Below are positions 37,781 to 47,164 of a stretch of 64,000 nt of DNA, piece after piece (position 1 is the first letter of the stretch; each line of letters starts with the position of its first letter). The DNA is from Flagellimonas maritima (GTDB taxonomy: Bacteria > Bacteroidota > Bacteroidia > Flavobacteriales > Flavobacteriaceae), in NCBI RefSeq assembly GCF_003269425.1, contig NZ_CP030104.1, positions 1,173,501-1,237,500 of the forward strand. Reading direction: 5' to 3'. The notes beneath the pieces were generated by a model, which saw only the letters and a list, made by a program, of their open reading frames with translations, did not search any database and had not been told where the DNA came from. Both the position numbers and the translations under genes were made by a program.

Positions 37781-38637
37781 AAAATATATCGCTTTTTATA
37801 GTTTTAATTTTTTTTCAAGCCTGTGCACAAGAACCCAATCATGGAGATTTTACCTATTTGGCAAAGCTGCCCTCAAGCCTAAGCGAAATATCAGGTATTG
37901 TCTCTATTGATGGCTCAACAATATGGGCGATAGAGGACAATGGAAATAAAGATGATATTTTTAAAGTTGATCAGAATGGTAAAATCATAAAGACATTCGA
38001 TGTCAAAGGTGTTGAAAACGATGATTGGGAAGATTTGGCAAAAGATGATGACGGCAATCTTTATATAGGAAATTTTGGAAACAATTTTAACGAGCGTGAA
38101 AATCTTTCTATCTATAAATTACCAAATCCTGAAAATGAAAAAGGCGATAAAATCGATGCAGAAAAAATCAGTTTCCATTATCCCGAACAAACAAAATTTC
38201 CCCCCAAAAAATCAGAATTATTATATGATTGCGAAGCTTTTTTTTATAAGGACGGCTTCCTATATTTAATTACTAAAAATAGAGCCAAACCTTATACCGG
38301 AAAAGCCTTTATTTATAAAGTTCCCGCAGAAAAAGGTTCGCATACAGCAGAACTTATAGGAATATTCACTACTTGTAAAGATCAAAATTTTTGTTCGGTA
38401 ACGGCAGCAGATATTTCTCCTAATGGGAAAAGAATAGTGCTATTGGGATCGGGGCTCATCTGGTCATTTACCAATTTCTCTTCTGATGATTTTACAAAAG
38501 GTACGGTCAAAGCTATTGACGTAAGACATAGAACCCAACAAGAATCCATCTGTTTTTTGGATAACAATACGTTATTGATAGCGGATGAAGCATCCAAAAA
38601 CGGGGGACGAAATTTATATTCCTATAATCTTGATTAA
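37777..38637 (+). CDS. Lipoprotein with SdiA-regulated-like beta-propeller, function unknown
   Basis: A 286-residue protein with a lipoprotein signal ending FFQAC (Cys16). The mature part has repeated blade-like segments: LSEISGIVSIDGSTIWAIED, DDWEDLAKDDDGNLYIGNFG, YDCEAFFYKDGFLYLITKN, and SICFLDNNTLLIADEA near the end. This is the pattern of SdiA-regulated/esterase-like beta-propellers found in Bacteroidota envelopes. No catalytic motif could be assigned. The start overlaps the upstream gene by 4 bases, and the stop overlaps the end of the convergent phosphoesterase gene by 4 bases. Confidence 0.65.
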   Translation: MKNISLFIVLIFFQACAQEPNHGDFTYLAKLPSSLSEISGIVSIDGSTIWAIEDNGNKDDIFKVDQNGKIIKTFDVKGVENDDWEDLAKDDDGNLYIGNFGNNFNERENLSIYKLPNPENEKGDKIDAEKISFHYPEQTKFPPKKSELLYDCEAFFYKDGFLYLITKNRAKPYTGKAFIYKVPAEKGSHTAELIGIFTTCKDQNFCSVTAADISPNGKRIVLLGSGLIWSFTNFSSDDFTKGTVKAIDVRHRTQQESICFLDNNTLLIADEASKNGGRNLYSYNLD

Positions 38638-41600
38638 AACCCAAAACCTAAGCCAAAAGCAAAACGTAAGCCATCAGTACTATTGAACAAGCCAAAGTTG
38701 GCTGATAAAATATCCGCTCCGTTTACAAAAAACCCTCCGCCATAAGAGTTGTGCCATTGATCAGAAGAATCGTTCGGGAACCAAACCCTTCCATAATCAA
38801 ATCCTCCAAAAATTCCAGGAGTCACTGGCAAAAGCCCCGTTCGCTGTTTTCTAAAACTATAACGTAGATCTGTATTTTGAAAATACGCTGTCTTTCCCGT
38901 AAAGCGTTGAAAACGAAATCCCCTTAAACCATTGTTGGCACCAATACTGGCACCTTGATAAAACTCAAAATCGTTTCCAATATTAAAATGTGCCTTCACT
39001 TTTGATGCAAGAACCAATCTCCCACTTGATGACAATTTGTAGTCAATTGACAAACTGGGAATTACAAAACCGAATGCACGGCCTGAATCGCTCAAATTAG
39101 TTTTGTACCCTCCTTGCAATGAAAAACTCATACCAAGCGTTGGAAAAGCTTCATTATCTGTATTGGAGTAACTGTATGCAGCATCCACTCCCAAAAAATC
39201 TTGTTGTGTATCCCTTCCTGCGTCAGTAAAAAATCCTGCGATGAAACGGTTTTCTGTTTCCTCGACCTCATAATTTTCATAAGATAGGCCCAAACTTACT
39301 TTAGAGCCCAAATAACCTCTCCATACCAAAGAAGGGGAAAAGGTTATCGTTCTTATCTTTACTCGGTTAAAGTCAAATTCAAGAGGTTCTTCATCATCAT
39401 TGTTTTCGGTTTCATTACCAAATCCGAAGAAATTGACACTAAAATTGGGACTAGTGAACTTTGCGTTCAATTCTAAATTTATATGCTTAAAAATATTGGC
39501 AAACTCTCCATTATAACCAAAATCAAAGCCACTGGTAGCAAAATAGTACGCAGCGTTGAAAGTGTGCTGTTGGGTGAACGGATTCTGTCTGAAACCGTTG
39601 AAAGTGTAGGTATTCGTCAATCCCAATCTAAATCCATCATCTGGATTAAAACCAAGTGAAGGCAATATTTGGTTGGTACTTGCCTTTAGTTTAAGAAACT
39701 CATAGGTATTTGTATCATAGTCATTTATTCTGTGGATTTTACCTCCGTAGGCCTCATCATACGTGTTCTTTTTTGTCTTAAAATCATACACGTAGGTTTT
39801 CTTACTGTCTTGGGCTATTTTATAGACGTCGTTGTTCTGGCCTCCTACTATTCTAAGCTTAACTTTTGAAGATTTTGTTTTTACGTCAAAGACATCATCA
39901 TCATCCAAACCATATAACCAGACTTCCTTGGTAAATTCAGGTTGATATGTTTTTTGAAAAAATAAGTCCCGTTTTTTTCCATCTTTAATTCGATAGCCTC
40001 TAACATCTAAGCTTCCATTGTCCAATGATTTGATTTCAAAATAATCGTCTTTATCTGTTCCAGTGATTACACTGTATTTATTAATGACTTTAAAATAATC
40101 CATGGCAGTTTCAACAAGATTTTCTTTTCTTGCCAAAATCACTTTTTTAATCTCTGAAACTGTTTCATCATTGACCTCTGTAGGAAATAATGAAAACGCT
40201 TTTTCTATAACTGCCTCATCAATATTATTTTGAATGTACTTTGCTTGTTCTTTCCATGATTCAATGTTCGTTTGGGATAACAAGGCCATATCCAGTGCAA
40301 AAGTCTTGGGAGAGGAGTTAAATCCTTTCACACTTCTTATTTCCTCATTGAAACCTTCAAAAATTCTTAGGCTAGGGACAGCGCGCGAGGCAAATGCCAT
40401 TAAAGTTCCATCTCCCCAGATTGAAAAAGCTTGGTCTCTGTCCCTAGGAATCGGTTTGTATATTTTTTGACCGGAGCCGTCTTCAAATTCAGCCCATCGC
40501 CATTGATCTACGTGACGGTCCCAGTCTCCTATCAACATATCGAACAAACGAGCCCTCACATACATCTCCTCATCTATTTTATACTTTTCATCTTTTCTCA
40601 ATTTGTTTATCAAATCGTACGTGCTCTCAATTTTCTTTGTGTATCCAAAGCTTTTTAAGTCAACATGACCTTCGGAAACATGTTCTTCGATCATGTAAAG
40701 GCCGTCTCCAAAATCTAAGTTGTGCCCTCCGAGGACTTTCTGTTTGGGAACGTAGTATAGTTTCGGATTGGTATGGAAAAGTCCAATTGCATCTGAAAGC
40801 GGTGCAATAGTAAATGGTGCATAAGGGTGTGCTCCCGTATAAAAATCCATCAAGAGCCTTTCAGTATAAGAATCTTTAAAATCCCCGATGACATATTGTT
40901 CCTGAAAAGCAATTGACTGGAGGTAACGCTCTGCACTTTTCCGCATTGCCCGCATTACATATTGCCTACCCTGTTTATCCTGGAGCCTTAAAGAGCTGGA
41001 TTGGTTCCCCCCTCCTTTTCTTACTACCTCCAATCCCCCGAATAAAGTATCTAACCGAACTGTTGGGGCCTTTATTTTAGTTGCATAATATTTTCTGTAC
41101 CGATTTCCCCAAATCCATTTGTAAAAACCACTCTTATCAATTTCTTCTTCACTATAGATAGATGATTCCATGGTTGCGGGAAAATTATTTGTATACTCCT
41201 TTTCATCTATTCGGTCATCTGAAGGCAAGACTTCTGTACTGTACAATAACTCTTCCTTACCATCAGGGCCAACTCCATAAAAATCCACTATGGATGAACC
41301 GTCCTTATAAACGTTCAAGATAGCATATCCCATTCGCCCTGTAGAAAACTTACTTCCGTTCAAAAGTCGTGTTGCTCCCTTTTTAGCTCCAGATCCGCTC
41401 ACTATTTGGGGTATCCCATTTTCAACAATGTACTGTAGGGTATGCTCATGGCCCGAAGTAAAAATTACCTTGTCAGAAAATTGGGAAAGTGTTACGATTC
41501 TTTTTATTAAACTATTATAAACTTTATTTGACAGGTCTTCAAATGAAGCTCCAGATGCTTTTCTAAGAATATTGATAAAAGTTCCCAGTATTGGGATCGG

Positions 41601-42353
41601 TACGATTGCTTTGGAAGTTGGAGTCATTCCCTGCTTGAATGAAAATTGACCGCCATGTGATCCATAAGTATACATTGGGTGGTGCATGGCAAGAATCACT
41701 GTCTTATCACGATTCTTTTTGATAATTCCCTCCAGTTCCTCAAAAAATCTTCCGCGATCTTTTATTTCACATTCGTCATTAATAGTAGGATGATTGTTCC
41801 AATTGACCAAGTACCATTCAGTGTCAATTGTGACGACTATTATATTATCACCTATTTCAATTTTTTCCATGGGACATCCATTTTCGGGAAAGAAAACCTC
41901 CTTACTATCCAATACTTCCTCAATATAATTTTCTTGTCTTTTCAGCCCTTTCAATCCTTCGTTATACCAATCGTGGTTTCCCGGTATAAAAACAATTTTG
42001 CCTTTATACTCGGATACGGACTTCAATTGAGCATCCAAATGGTTCTTTGCTTCAATATATGCAATGGTCGAATCTTTTTTGTCCGGTAGACCAGCAGGAT
42101 AAATATTGTCGCCCAAAAAAATTGCGGTGCTGTTTTCGACCGCGTTATCCAATCTTGATTTGACTATTTTCAATACAGGATTCAAATCCCCCATAGGAGA
42201 TTTTCCAGCATCGCCTATTAAGAAAAATGTGTGTTCCACCTCTTTATCCGCATATATTTTTTCACCAGTAAAGGGTTCATCATATTTTGCTTCGTAGGTA
42301 GCACAACTGTATATTATGGCAAACAAAAAAATAAGTAGATAATGTTTTTTCAT
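38634..42353 (-). CDS. Lipoprotein fusion: metallophosphoesterase, kinase-like middle region, outer membrane beta-barrel
   Basis: A 1,239-residue protein with a lipoprotein-like signal (Cys17 in YSCATYEA). Residues about 40-330 are a calcineurin-like phosphoesterase with FLIGDAG, FLGDNIYP, PGNHDWY, HHPMYTYG and SGHEH metal-binding motifs. The middle (about 440-650) has QYVMRAMRKS, then LFDMLIGDWDRHVDQWRW near 605 and PIPRDRDQAF near 638. That arrangement resembles the catalytic loop and metal-binding Asp of HipA/FAM20/CotH-type kinases. The last 330 residues are strand-rich, like an Omp85/surface-antigen barrel, ending GFGLGFGF. Such fusions are known in Bacteroidota but the middle domain is usually unassigned. 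It is a single gene, divergent from the HD protein. Confidence 0.8.
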   Translation of the reverse strand: MKKHYLLIFLFAIIYSCATYEAKYDEPFTGEKIYADKEVEHTFFLIGDAGKSPMGDLNPVLKIVKSRLDNAVENSTAIFLGDNIYPAGLPDKKDSTIAYIEAKNHLDAQLKSVSEYKGKIVFIPGNHDWYNEGLKGLKRQENYIEEVLDSKEVFFPENGCPMEKIEIGDNIIVVTIDTEWYLVNWNNHPTINDECEIKDRGRFFEELEGIIKKNRDKTVILAMHHPMYTYGSHGGQFSFKQGMTPTSKAIVPIPILGTFINILRKASGASFEDLSNKVYNSLIKRIVTLSQFSDKVIFTSGHEHTLQYIVENGIPQIVSGSGAKKGATRLLNGSKFSTGRMGYAILNVYKDGSSIVDFYGVGPDGKEELLYSTEVLPSDDRIDEKEYTNNFPATMESSIYSEEEIDKSGFYKWIWGNRYRKYYATKIKAPTVRLDTLFGGLEVVRKGGGNQSSSLRLQDKQGRQYVMRAMRKSAERYLQSIAFQEQYVIGDFKDSYTERLLMDFYTGAHPYAPFTIAPLSDAIGLFHTNPKLYYVPKQKVLGGHNLDFGDGLYMIEEHVSEGHVDLKSFGYTKKIESTYDLINKLRKDEKYKIDEEMYVRARLFDMLIGDWDRHVDQWRWAEFEDGSGQKIYKPIPRDRDQAFSIWGDGTLMAFASRAVPSLRIFEGFNEEIRSVKGFNSSPKTFALDMALLSQTNIESWKEQAKYIQNNIDEAVIEKAFSLFPTEVNDETVSEIKKVILARKENLVETAMDYFKVINKYSVITGTDKDDYFEIKSLDNGSLDVRGYRIKDGKKRDLFFQKTYQPEFTKEVWLYGLDDDDVFDVKTKSSKVKLRIVGGQNNDVYKIAQDSKKTYVYDFKTKKNTYDEAYGGKIHRINDYDTNTYEFLKLKASTNQILPSLGFNPDDGFRLGLTNTYTFNGFRQNPFTQQHTFNAAYYFATSGFDFGYNGEFANIFKHINLELNAKFTSPNFSVNFFGFGNETENNDDEEPLEFDFNRVKIRTITFSPSLVWRGYLGSKVSLGLSYENYEVEETENRFIAGFFTDAGRDTQQDFLGVDAAYSYSNTDNEAFPTLGMSFSLQGGYKTNLSDSGRAFGFVIPSLSIDYKLSSSGRLVLASKVKAHFNIGNDFEFYQGASIGANNGLRGFRFQRFTGKTAYFQNTDLRYSFRKQRTGLLPVTPGIFGGFDYGRVWFPNDSSDQWHNSYGGGFFVNGADILSANFGLFNSTDGLRFAFGLGFGF

Positions 42354-42407
42354 AGCATGGGGGTTGGTTCTAAATTTTCGTATTTTGGAAGAGTCTAAAA
42401 TAGTGCT

Positions 42408-43601
42408 ATGTCCAAGATTGTTGAAAAAGCTGAACTTTATGTGTCAGAGATTCTTGAAAATAAGTTAAACCCAAAGTTTTTATACCACAATTTAAGACAT
42501 ACCCAACGTGTAGTTAAAAGTACTAAAGAATTACTCAATTTCTATAATCTAAAACCGATAGAGAACGAAAAGATCTTATTGGCAGCATGGTTTCATGATA
42601 CGGGCTATACCAAAGGTGTAAATAATCATGAAGAGGAAAGTTGTAAGATTGCCACAAAATTTCTAGAGGATAATAATTATGATATAGCTGCCATAAAAGA
42701 TATAAATGCACATATAATGGCTACAAAGAGATATCATGAACCGGTTAATTTACAGGAAGAAATCATACGGGATGCGGATGCATCACATTTTGCAAAAAAA
42801 AGCTACTGGGAAACTACCGATTATTTGCAAGAAGAATTGAGAGAACTGGGCATTGCCACATATTCCAACAAAGAATGGCGCGACGAAAACATAAAAATGT
42901 TCCGAAATGAGCATAAATTCCATACCACTTATGCAAAAGAAAACTGGGAAGAAGGAAAGGAGCAAAATTTAAAACTACTGGTCAAAGAAAAAAAGACCGA
43001 AAAAGAAATCGCAAAAAAGGAAGCTTTAAAGGCAAAGTACAAAAGTGAAAGCCCAGACCGTGGTATTCAGACCCTATTTAGGGTTACTTTAAAAAATCAC
43101 CTTACACTTAGTGATATTGCGGATACCAAGGCAAACATCCTATTATCCGTAAATGCCATAATCATTTCCGTGGCCTTGTCCAATCTCATACCTAAGTTGG
43201 ATAATCCCTCGAATACCTACCTCATTTATCCTACGGCAATATTTGTAGTTTTCAGTGTTATTTCTATGATAATGGCCGTTTTGGCGACAAGGCCTAACGT
43301 AACTAGTGGTGAGTTTACAAAACAAGACGTACAGAACAAGGAGGTGAATTTACTTTTTTTTGGAAATTTCCATAAAATGAGCCTTCAGGATTATGAATGG
43401 GCAATTCAGGAATTGGTAAAGGATAAGGATTATATTTATTCTTCCCTTACCAAAGACTTATATTTCTTAGGGCTCGTGCTTAACAGAAAATATAAAATCC
43501 TGCGCTGGACCTATACTATCTTCATCACAGGTATAGTGATATCCGTATTGGCATTTGGGATTTCATTCCATTACTATGGACAAACGGTACCAGGAACTTA
43601 A
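42408..43601 (+). CDS. HD-domain phosphohydrolase with Pycsar-effector-type membrane domain (DUF5706/PycTM)
   Basis: A 397-residue protein. The HD domain covers about 5-190 with metal-binding HNLRHTQRV (His27, His31), AWFHDTG (His63-Asp64) and IRDADASHF. A basic linker (about 190-225) leads to a PycTM region: LSDIADTKANILLSVNAIII followed by two membrane helices (about 245-265 and 272-296) and a third near 365-388. PycTM proteins are membrane-disrupting effectors when next to a cyclic UMP/CMP cyclase. No cyclase gene is nearby, so a defence role is not supported here. HD-PycTM proteins may instead degrade a nucleotide signal. The start is 54 bases from the divergent fusion gene. Confidence 0.82.
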   Translation: MSKIVEKAELYVSEILENKLNPKFLYHNLRHTQRVVKSTKELLNFYNLKPIENEKILLAAWFHDTGYTKGVNNHEEESCKIATKFLEDNNYDIAAIKDINAHIMATKRYHEPVNLQEEIIRDADASHFAKKSYWETTDYLQEELRELGIATYSNKEWRDENIKMFRNEHKFHTTYAKENWEEGKEQNLKLLVKEKKTEKEIAKKEALKAKYKSESPDRGIQTLFRVTLKNHLTLSDIADTKANILLSVNAIIISVALSNLIPKLDNPSNTYLIYPTAIFVVFSVISMIMAVLATRPNVTSGEFTKQDVQNKEVNLLFFGNFHKMSLQDYEWAIQELVKDKDYIYSSLTKDLYFLGLVLNRKYKILRWTYTIFITGIVISVLAFGISFHYYGQTVPGT

Positions 43602-43614
43602 AAAAAGTAATCCA

Positions 43615-45987
43615 TTAGGAATTTAATTCTTCCATTAAATCTTCATAAGTAAACGTACGTTCGGATTTTTTGTCCTTTTTATATAAAATTTCTGCCCTTA
43701 TCGCTTTAAGTCCCGTAACTCCTTGGAGACCTTCAAGCTCAACAATTTCTACATTGTTGGTAAAATATCCTTTTGCCTTCAAAAACTTTATATAGCGTAG
43801 ATATTCCTTTTCATCCTTGCGCTGGGAATACACTATGGACAATTTCCCTTTTTGTGTCAATCTTTCATTGGTCCCTTTGATGTAGGATTTATCAATACGC
43901 TTTTTTATAACCTCATATCTGGCATTGTACGTACCGTCAACGTCAAAACGTTTTTCATCCATCCTGAACCTAATGGACAATGATGTACTATAGACCAATA
44001 TCAATGAAGCTACATCCAGTTTAACAGGCAGATTGTGTTTTAGTTCATAGTACCTGTTCTCCATATCACACATAACCTGTAATTGCCAAAGCCTTAGGTT
44101 ACTCAGATAGAGCTCATCAAAACTTCTCTCATTGGCAATGGAACTCCCTATGTACATGTTGTGTTCCACACCATCGGTCTTATATCTCTCAAAGTAGTGC
44201 GGAAACATTTCCTGGGCATCCAATTGCCTTTTATCCAAAAGGGCCGCCAATTGCATATTGGCCTCCATAACACTGTCATCATAATTTCTTCTATGATCAT
44301 AGTAAGATTCTGTTCCAGCATCAATTTGAGCCTCATAGCTCAAAATAAGATTATTGAGCTCTTTGTCCTCTTTCTTGAGGTGTTTAAAAATTGGATTGAC
44401 CTCTTCTTTAACAAAATCGAAAATGGCTTGTTCTGTATGGGTATAAAGTGCCTCCTTTACTTCTTCAAGATACGTTTCTACCCTAAAAATCAACTCTTCA
44501 TAAATTGGCAATCTATATTTTTTGACTGCTTTTATCAGAACATCGTTTATTTCTGAAAGTTGAATCATTAGATCCCTTTGGATGGAAATATTCCTTTCCT
44601 TGGAGGATTCCTTAATATCTATTTGACCATAAAGCGGATAAACATCCTTAAAAACTATTTCCTTAAAAATAGGTTGGTTCCCTTCAAGCTCATTCGCCAT
44701 AAACCGCTTTGCTTCTTCCTGAAACTTCCAATATACGGAAGAATGCACGGTGGTACATTCGTGCTGAATTATGGCATCTACCAAATTCTCTTCTTCTTCA
44801 ATAGACCTTAAAACGGCCGAAACAATAAAGGGCATTACATCATCAAGCTTATTGGCATTGACACTGTTCAATTCGTTCACTGTAAATGAAACCAATTCCA
44901 AAACACCCAAAAGGTTACCATTATCGGCGATTGGTGCAAGAATAGCACTCTTTATACCTTGCTCGTGTAAGTTTTTATAGGGTTGTCCTCCATTGGACTT
45001 TTCATAATATTTTTCAACATTGGAAATGGCGAAATATTTGTTCTCATCGAAGAGTTTATTATGTGAATACGCACAAAGCATAGTATCACAAGATTCCATT
45101 TCCTTTCCTTTGAGCAAGTAACTCTCAATACCTTTCCCATAAATTTTTAAGAATCGGTTCGTATTGGAATCATAACCTGAAAAGCCTACGTTGATTTTTT
45201 TTAGATTGAACAAAGACCTAAAGGTATCTTGAAAGCTGTCCATGAAGTTTTCGCTGCTCCTCTTATTGCTTCCTATAAGCGTGGACTTAATTTCGGAAAT
45301 GGAATGCTCAGCGGTGACATCGAACATGTTTGAGATTACAAACCCCTTTGAAATAAAACTGTTCGGTGGAATCTTTTCTTTCCAAAGTTCCAAGTCATCA
45401 AAATTCTCTAAAAGTTCATCAACATCTGCTTGCTCAAGGTGCTTTGATTTTTCAGTGGGAAGGATTTCCATGAAATCAGCATTGTACATTAACCTATAAT
45501 GCCGCATAAGACCATTTACATCTGGAATATCATAGAACAACGGACGCTTAAAGTCCATTTTAAAACCGTAATAAAAATTTAACACCACGATACATTTCAT
45601 GATGTAGTTCATATCCATGGATAGGTTTCGAATTTCCAGTTCAAAGTCCTCACCGGCATCTTTGAGAATATTTTGGAAGCGTTCAGACGAATTAAAAACT
45701 GTATTCTCAAATGGTGTGGAAGCAGTTTTTATTTCGTTTTTTGTAAGTACCGTAGAAAATGTATCAGCTAGGATAATTCCTATAATATCTTTATGCTTGT
45801 GCAATAATGCTACGTCATCAAAACCATCCCTTAGTTCTGGAAAAGGAGCTTGTAGGTCCAAAACATATTTTGCCCGGTCCGCTAAGTATTTATCCTTGCT
45901 TTTGAGTTGATTGTCATAGTGTTCCAATAATTTATTGAAACTTACTAGTTGCAACATTGGGCTTTCTATATTGCAATTCTGTTTCAT
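43615..45987 (-). CDS. Large cytoplasmic GAF-domain protein, function unknown
   Basis: A 790-residue soluble protein without signal or membrane spans. A GAF-like sensor region lies around 270-390 (ESCDTMLCAYSHNKLFDEN, GIKSAILAPIADNGNLLGVL, ELVSFTVNELN). The N-terminal about 250 residues and the helical C-terminal half match no family I can name. No histidine kinase, GGDEF or other output domain is visible. Similar proteins occur widely in Flavobacteriia with unknown function. The ATG at 45987 is annotated; a second ATG ten codons on (45957) is equally plausible. It is convergent with the HD-PycTM gene and divergent from the phosphoesterase gene. Confidence 0.75.
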   Translation of the reverse strand: MKQNCNIESPMLQLVSFNKLLEHYDNQLKSKDKYLADRAKYVLDLQAPFPELRDGFDDVALLHKHKDIIGIILADTFSTVLTKNEIKTASTPFENTVFNSSERFQNILKDAGEDFELEIRNLSMDMNYIMKCIVVLNFYYGFKMDFKRPLFYDIPDVNGLMRHYRLMYNADFMEILPTEKSKHLEQADVDELLENFDDLELWKEKIPPNSFISKGFVISNMFDVTAEHSISEIKSTLIGSNKRSSENFMDSFQDTFRSLFNLKKINVGFSGYDSNTNRFLKIYGKGIESYLLKGKEMESCDTMLCAYSHNKLFDENKYFAISNVEKYYEKSNGGQPYKNLHEQGIKSAILAPIADNGNLLGVLELVSFTVNELNSVNANKLDDVMPFIVSAVLRSIEEEENLVDAIIQHECTTVHSSVYWKFQEEAKRFMANELEGNQPIFKEIVFKDVYPLYGQIDIKESSKERNISIQRDLMIQLSEINDVLIKAVKKYRLPIYEELIFRVETYLEEVKEALYTHTEQAIFDFVKEEVNPIFKHLKKEDKELNNLILSYEAQIDAGTESYYDHRRNYDDSVMEANMQLAALLDKRQLDAQEMFPHYFERYKTDGVEHNMYIGSSIANERSFDELYLSNLRLWQLQVMCDMENRYYELKHNLPVKLDVASLILVYSTSLSIRFRMDEKRFDVDGTYNARYEVIKKRIDKSYIKGTNERLTQKGKLSIVYSQRKDEKEYLRYIKFLKAKGYFTNNVEIVELEGLQGVTGLKAIRAEILYKKDKKSERTFTYEDLMEELNS

Positions 45988-46101
45988 ACAATATTAGACG
46001 AGGTTTAGCCGATAAAGTTACAAAAAGAAAAAATGCCACATTGTTAAGGTATTCCCTACTTACTTATTGGGTTTTTTTGGATATTTAAACAAATTTGTCA
46101 G

Positions 46102-46998
46102 ATGTCCTCTATAAAAAGGCTAGACCGTGCTTTTCTAAATGCCAAAACCATTCCTTTTGGCAATAACGACAAGTTTATACTTTTTAGTGATTGCCACAGG
46201 GGCGACAACAGCTTTGCAGATGATTTTGCAAATAATAGAAATATTTACTTTCACGCATTAAACCATTACTATCGTGAAGGTTTCCAATACTGTGAACTTG
46301 GAGATGGTGATGAACTTTGGGAAAACATAAGTTTTGAATCCATTTTTGAGGCACATAAGAATGTCTATCAATTATTACGGCAATTCCATCTTGAAAATCG
46401 ATTGCACATGGTATGGGGAAACCATGATATGGTTTATAAGGACAAATCTTATGTGGATGAACATCTATCTAGCTATTTTGAGCCTATTGATGGATCGGAT
46501 AAGGAACTTTTTGAAGGTATTACCTACCATGAAGCAGTCGTTTTAAAAAATAAAGAAACTGGACAAGAACTTTTTTGTGCTCATGGGCACCAGGCTGATT
46601 GGTGGAATTATGTTTGTTGGCGTATTGGAAGGTTTTTAGTTCGTATTCTTTGGAAACCACTACAAGTTGTAGGTATTGCAGACCCTACGAGCCCCGCGAA
46701 AAATTATAAGGAGCTTATTAGAATTGAAAGACGGATCAAACGTTGGATTCTGAGGAACAATCTCAAAATTACCATAGCAGGGCATACACATAGACCACGT
46801 TTTCCTGAACCAGGTCAAATTCCTTTTTTTAACACGGGTAGCTGTGTACATCCCAGAAGTATTACAGGGCTGGAAATAGAAAAAGGCGAAATTTCCTTGA
46901 TTAAATGGCAAATCGCCACTAAACCCGATGGCACCTTACAAATAGTACGTTTACTGTTGGAAGGCCCTAAAAAATTGATTGAATATAAAGATGATTAA
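46102..46998 (+). CDS. Calcineurin-like metallophosphoesterase (LpxH-like)
   Basis: Cytoplasmic dinuclear-metal phosphoesterase of 298 residues. All five metal-binding blocks are present: FSDCHRGDN near residue 30, ELGDGDELWE near 66, VWGNHDMVY near 108, CAHGHQADWW near 162 and IAGHTHRPRFP near 223. The fold is that of UDP-diacylglucosamine hydrolase-type enzymes, but the insert GRFLVRILWKPLQVVGIADP and the overall layout differ from typical LpxH. The substrate is therefore open: a lipid A precursor, a nucleotide or another phosphodiester. No signal peptide is present. Confidence 0.85.
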   Translation: MSSIKRLDRAFLNAKTIPFGNNDKFILFSDCHRGDNSFADDFANNRNIYFHALNHYYREGFQYCELGDGDELWENISFESIFEAHKNVYQLLRQFHLENRLHMVWGNHDMVYKDKSYVDEHLSSYFEPIDGSDKELFEGITYHEAVVLKNKETGQELFCAHGHQADWWNYVCWRIGRFLVRILWKPLQVVGIADPTSPAKNYKELIRIERRIKRWILRNNLKITIAGHTHRPRFPEPGQIPFFNTGSCVHPRSITGLEIEKGEISLIKWQIATKPDGTLQIVRLLLEGPKKLIEYKDD

Positions 46999-47164
46999 TC
47001 TTCTGTTCTTACTTTAAAAAATAAAATTAAACCACCCTGAGGATTGTCATTTTATTAAAGATTGAAATTCCAAAAATTTGAACAAATCATCGATTTAACT
47101 TCCTTTTATTATCCCAATGGCAAGGTATTTGTTAACTTTAAAAGTACTTATCGACCAGGTTGCC

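Noticed and set aside
42408..43601. Complete Pycsar antiphage system
   Set aside because: Only a protein with the effector-type membrane domain is present, fused to an HD domain. No nucleotide cyclase gene lies within several kilobases on either strand.
45617..45910. 97-codon plus-strand frame inside the GAF protein gene
   Set aside because: It is antisense to a well-supported long coding region and rich in Ser and Lys as expected of a shadow frame.
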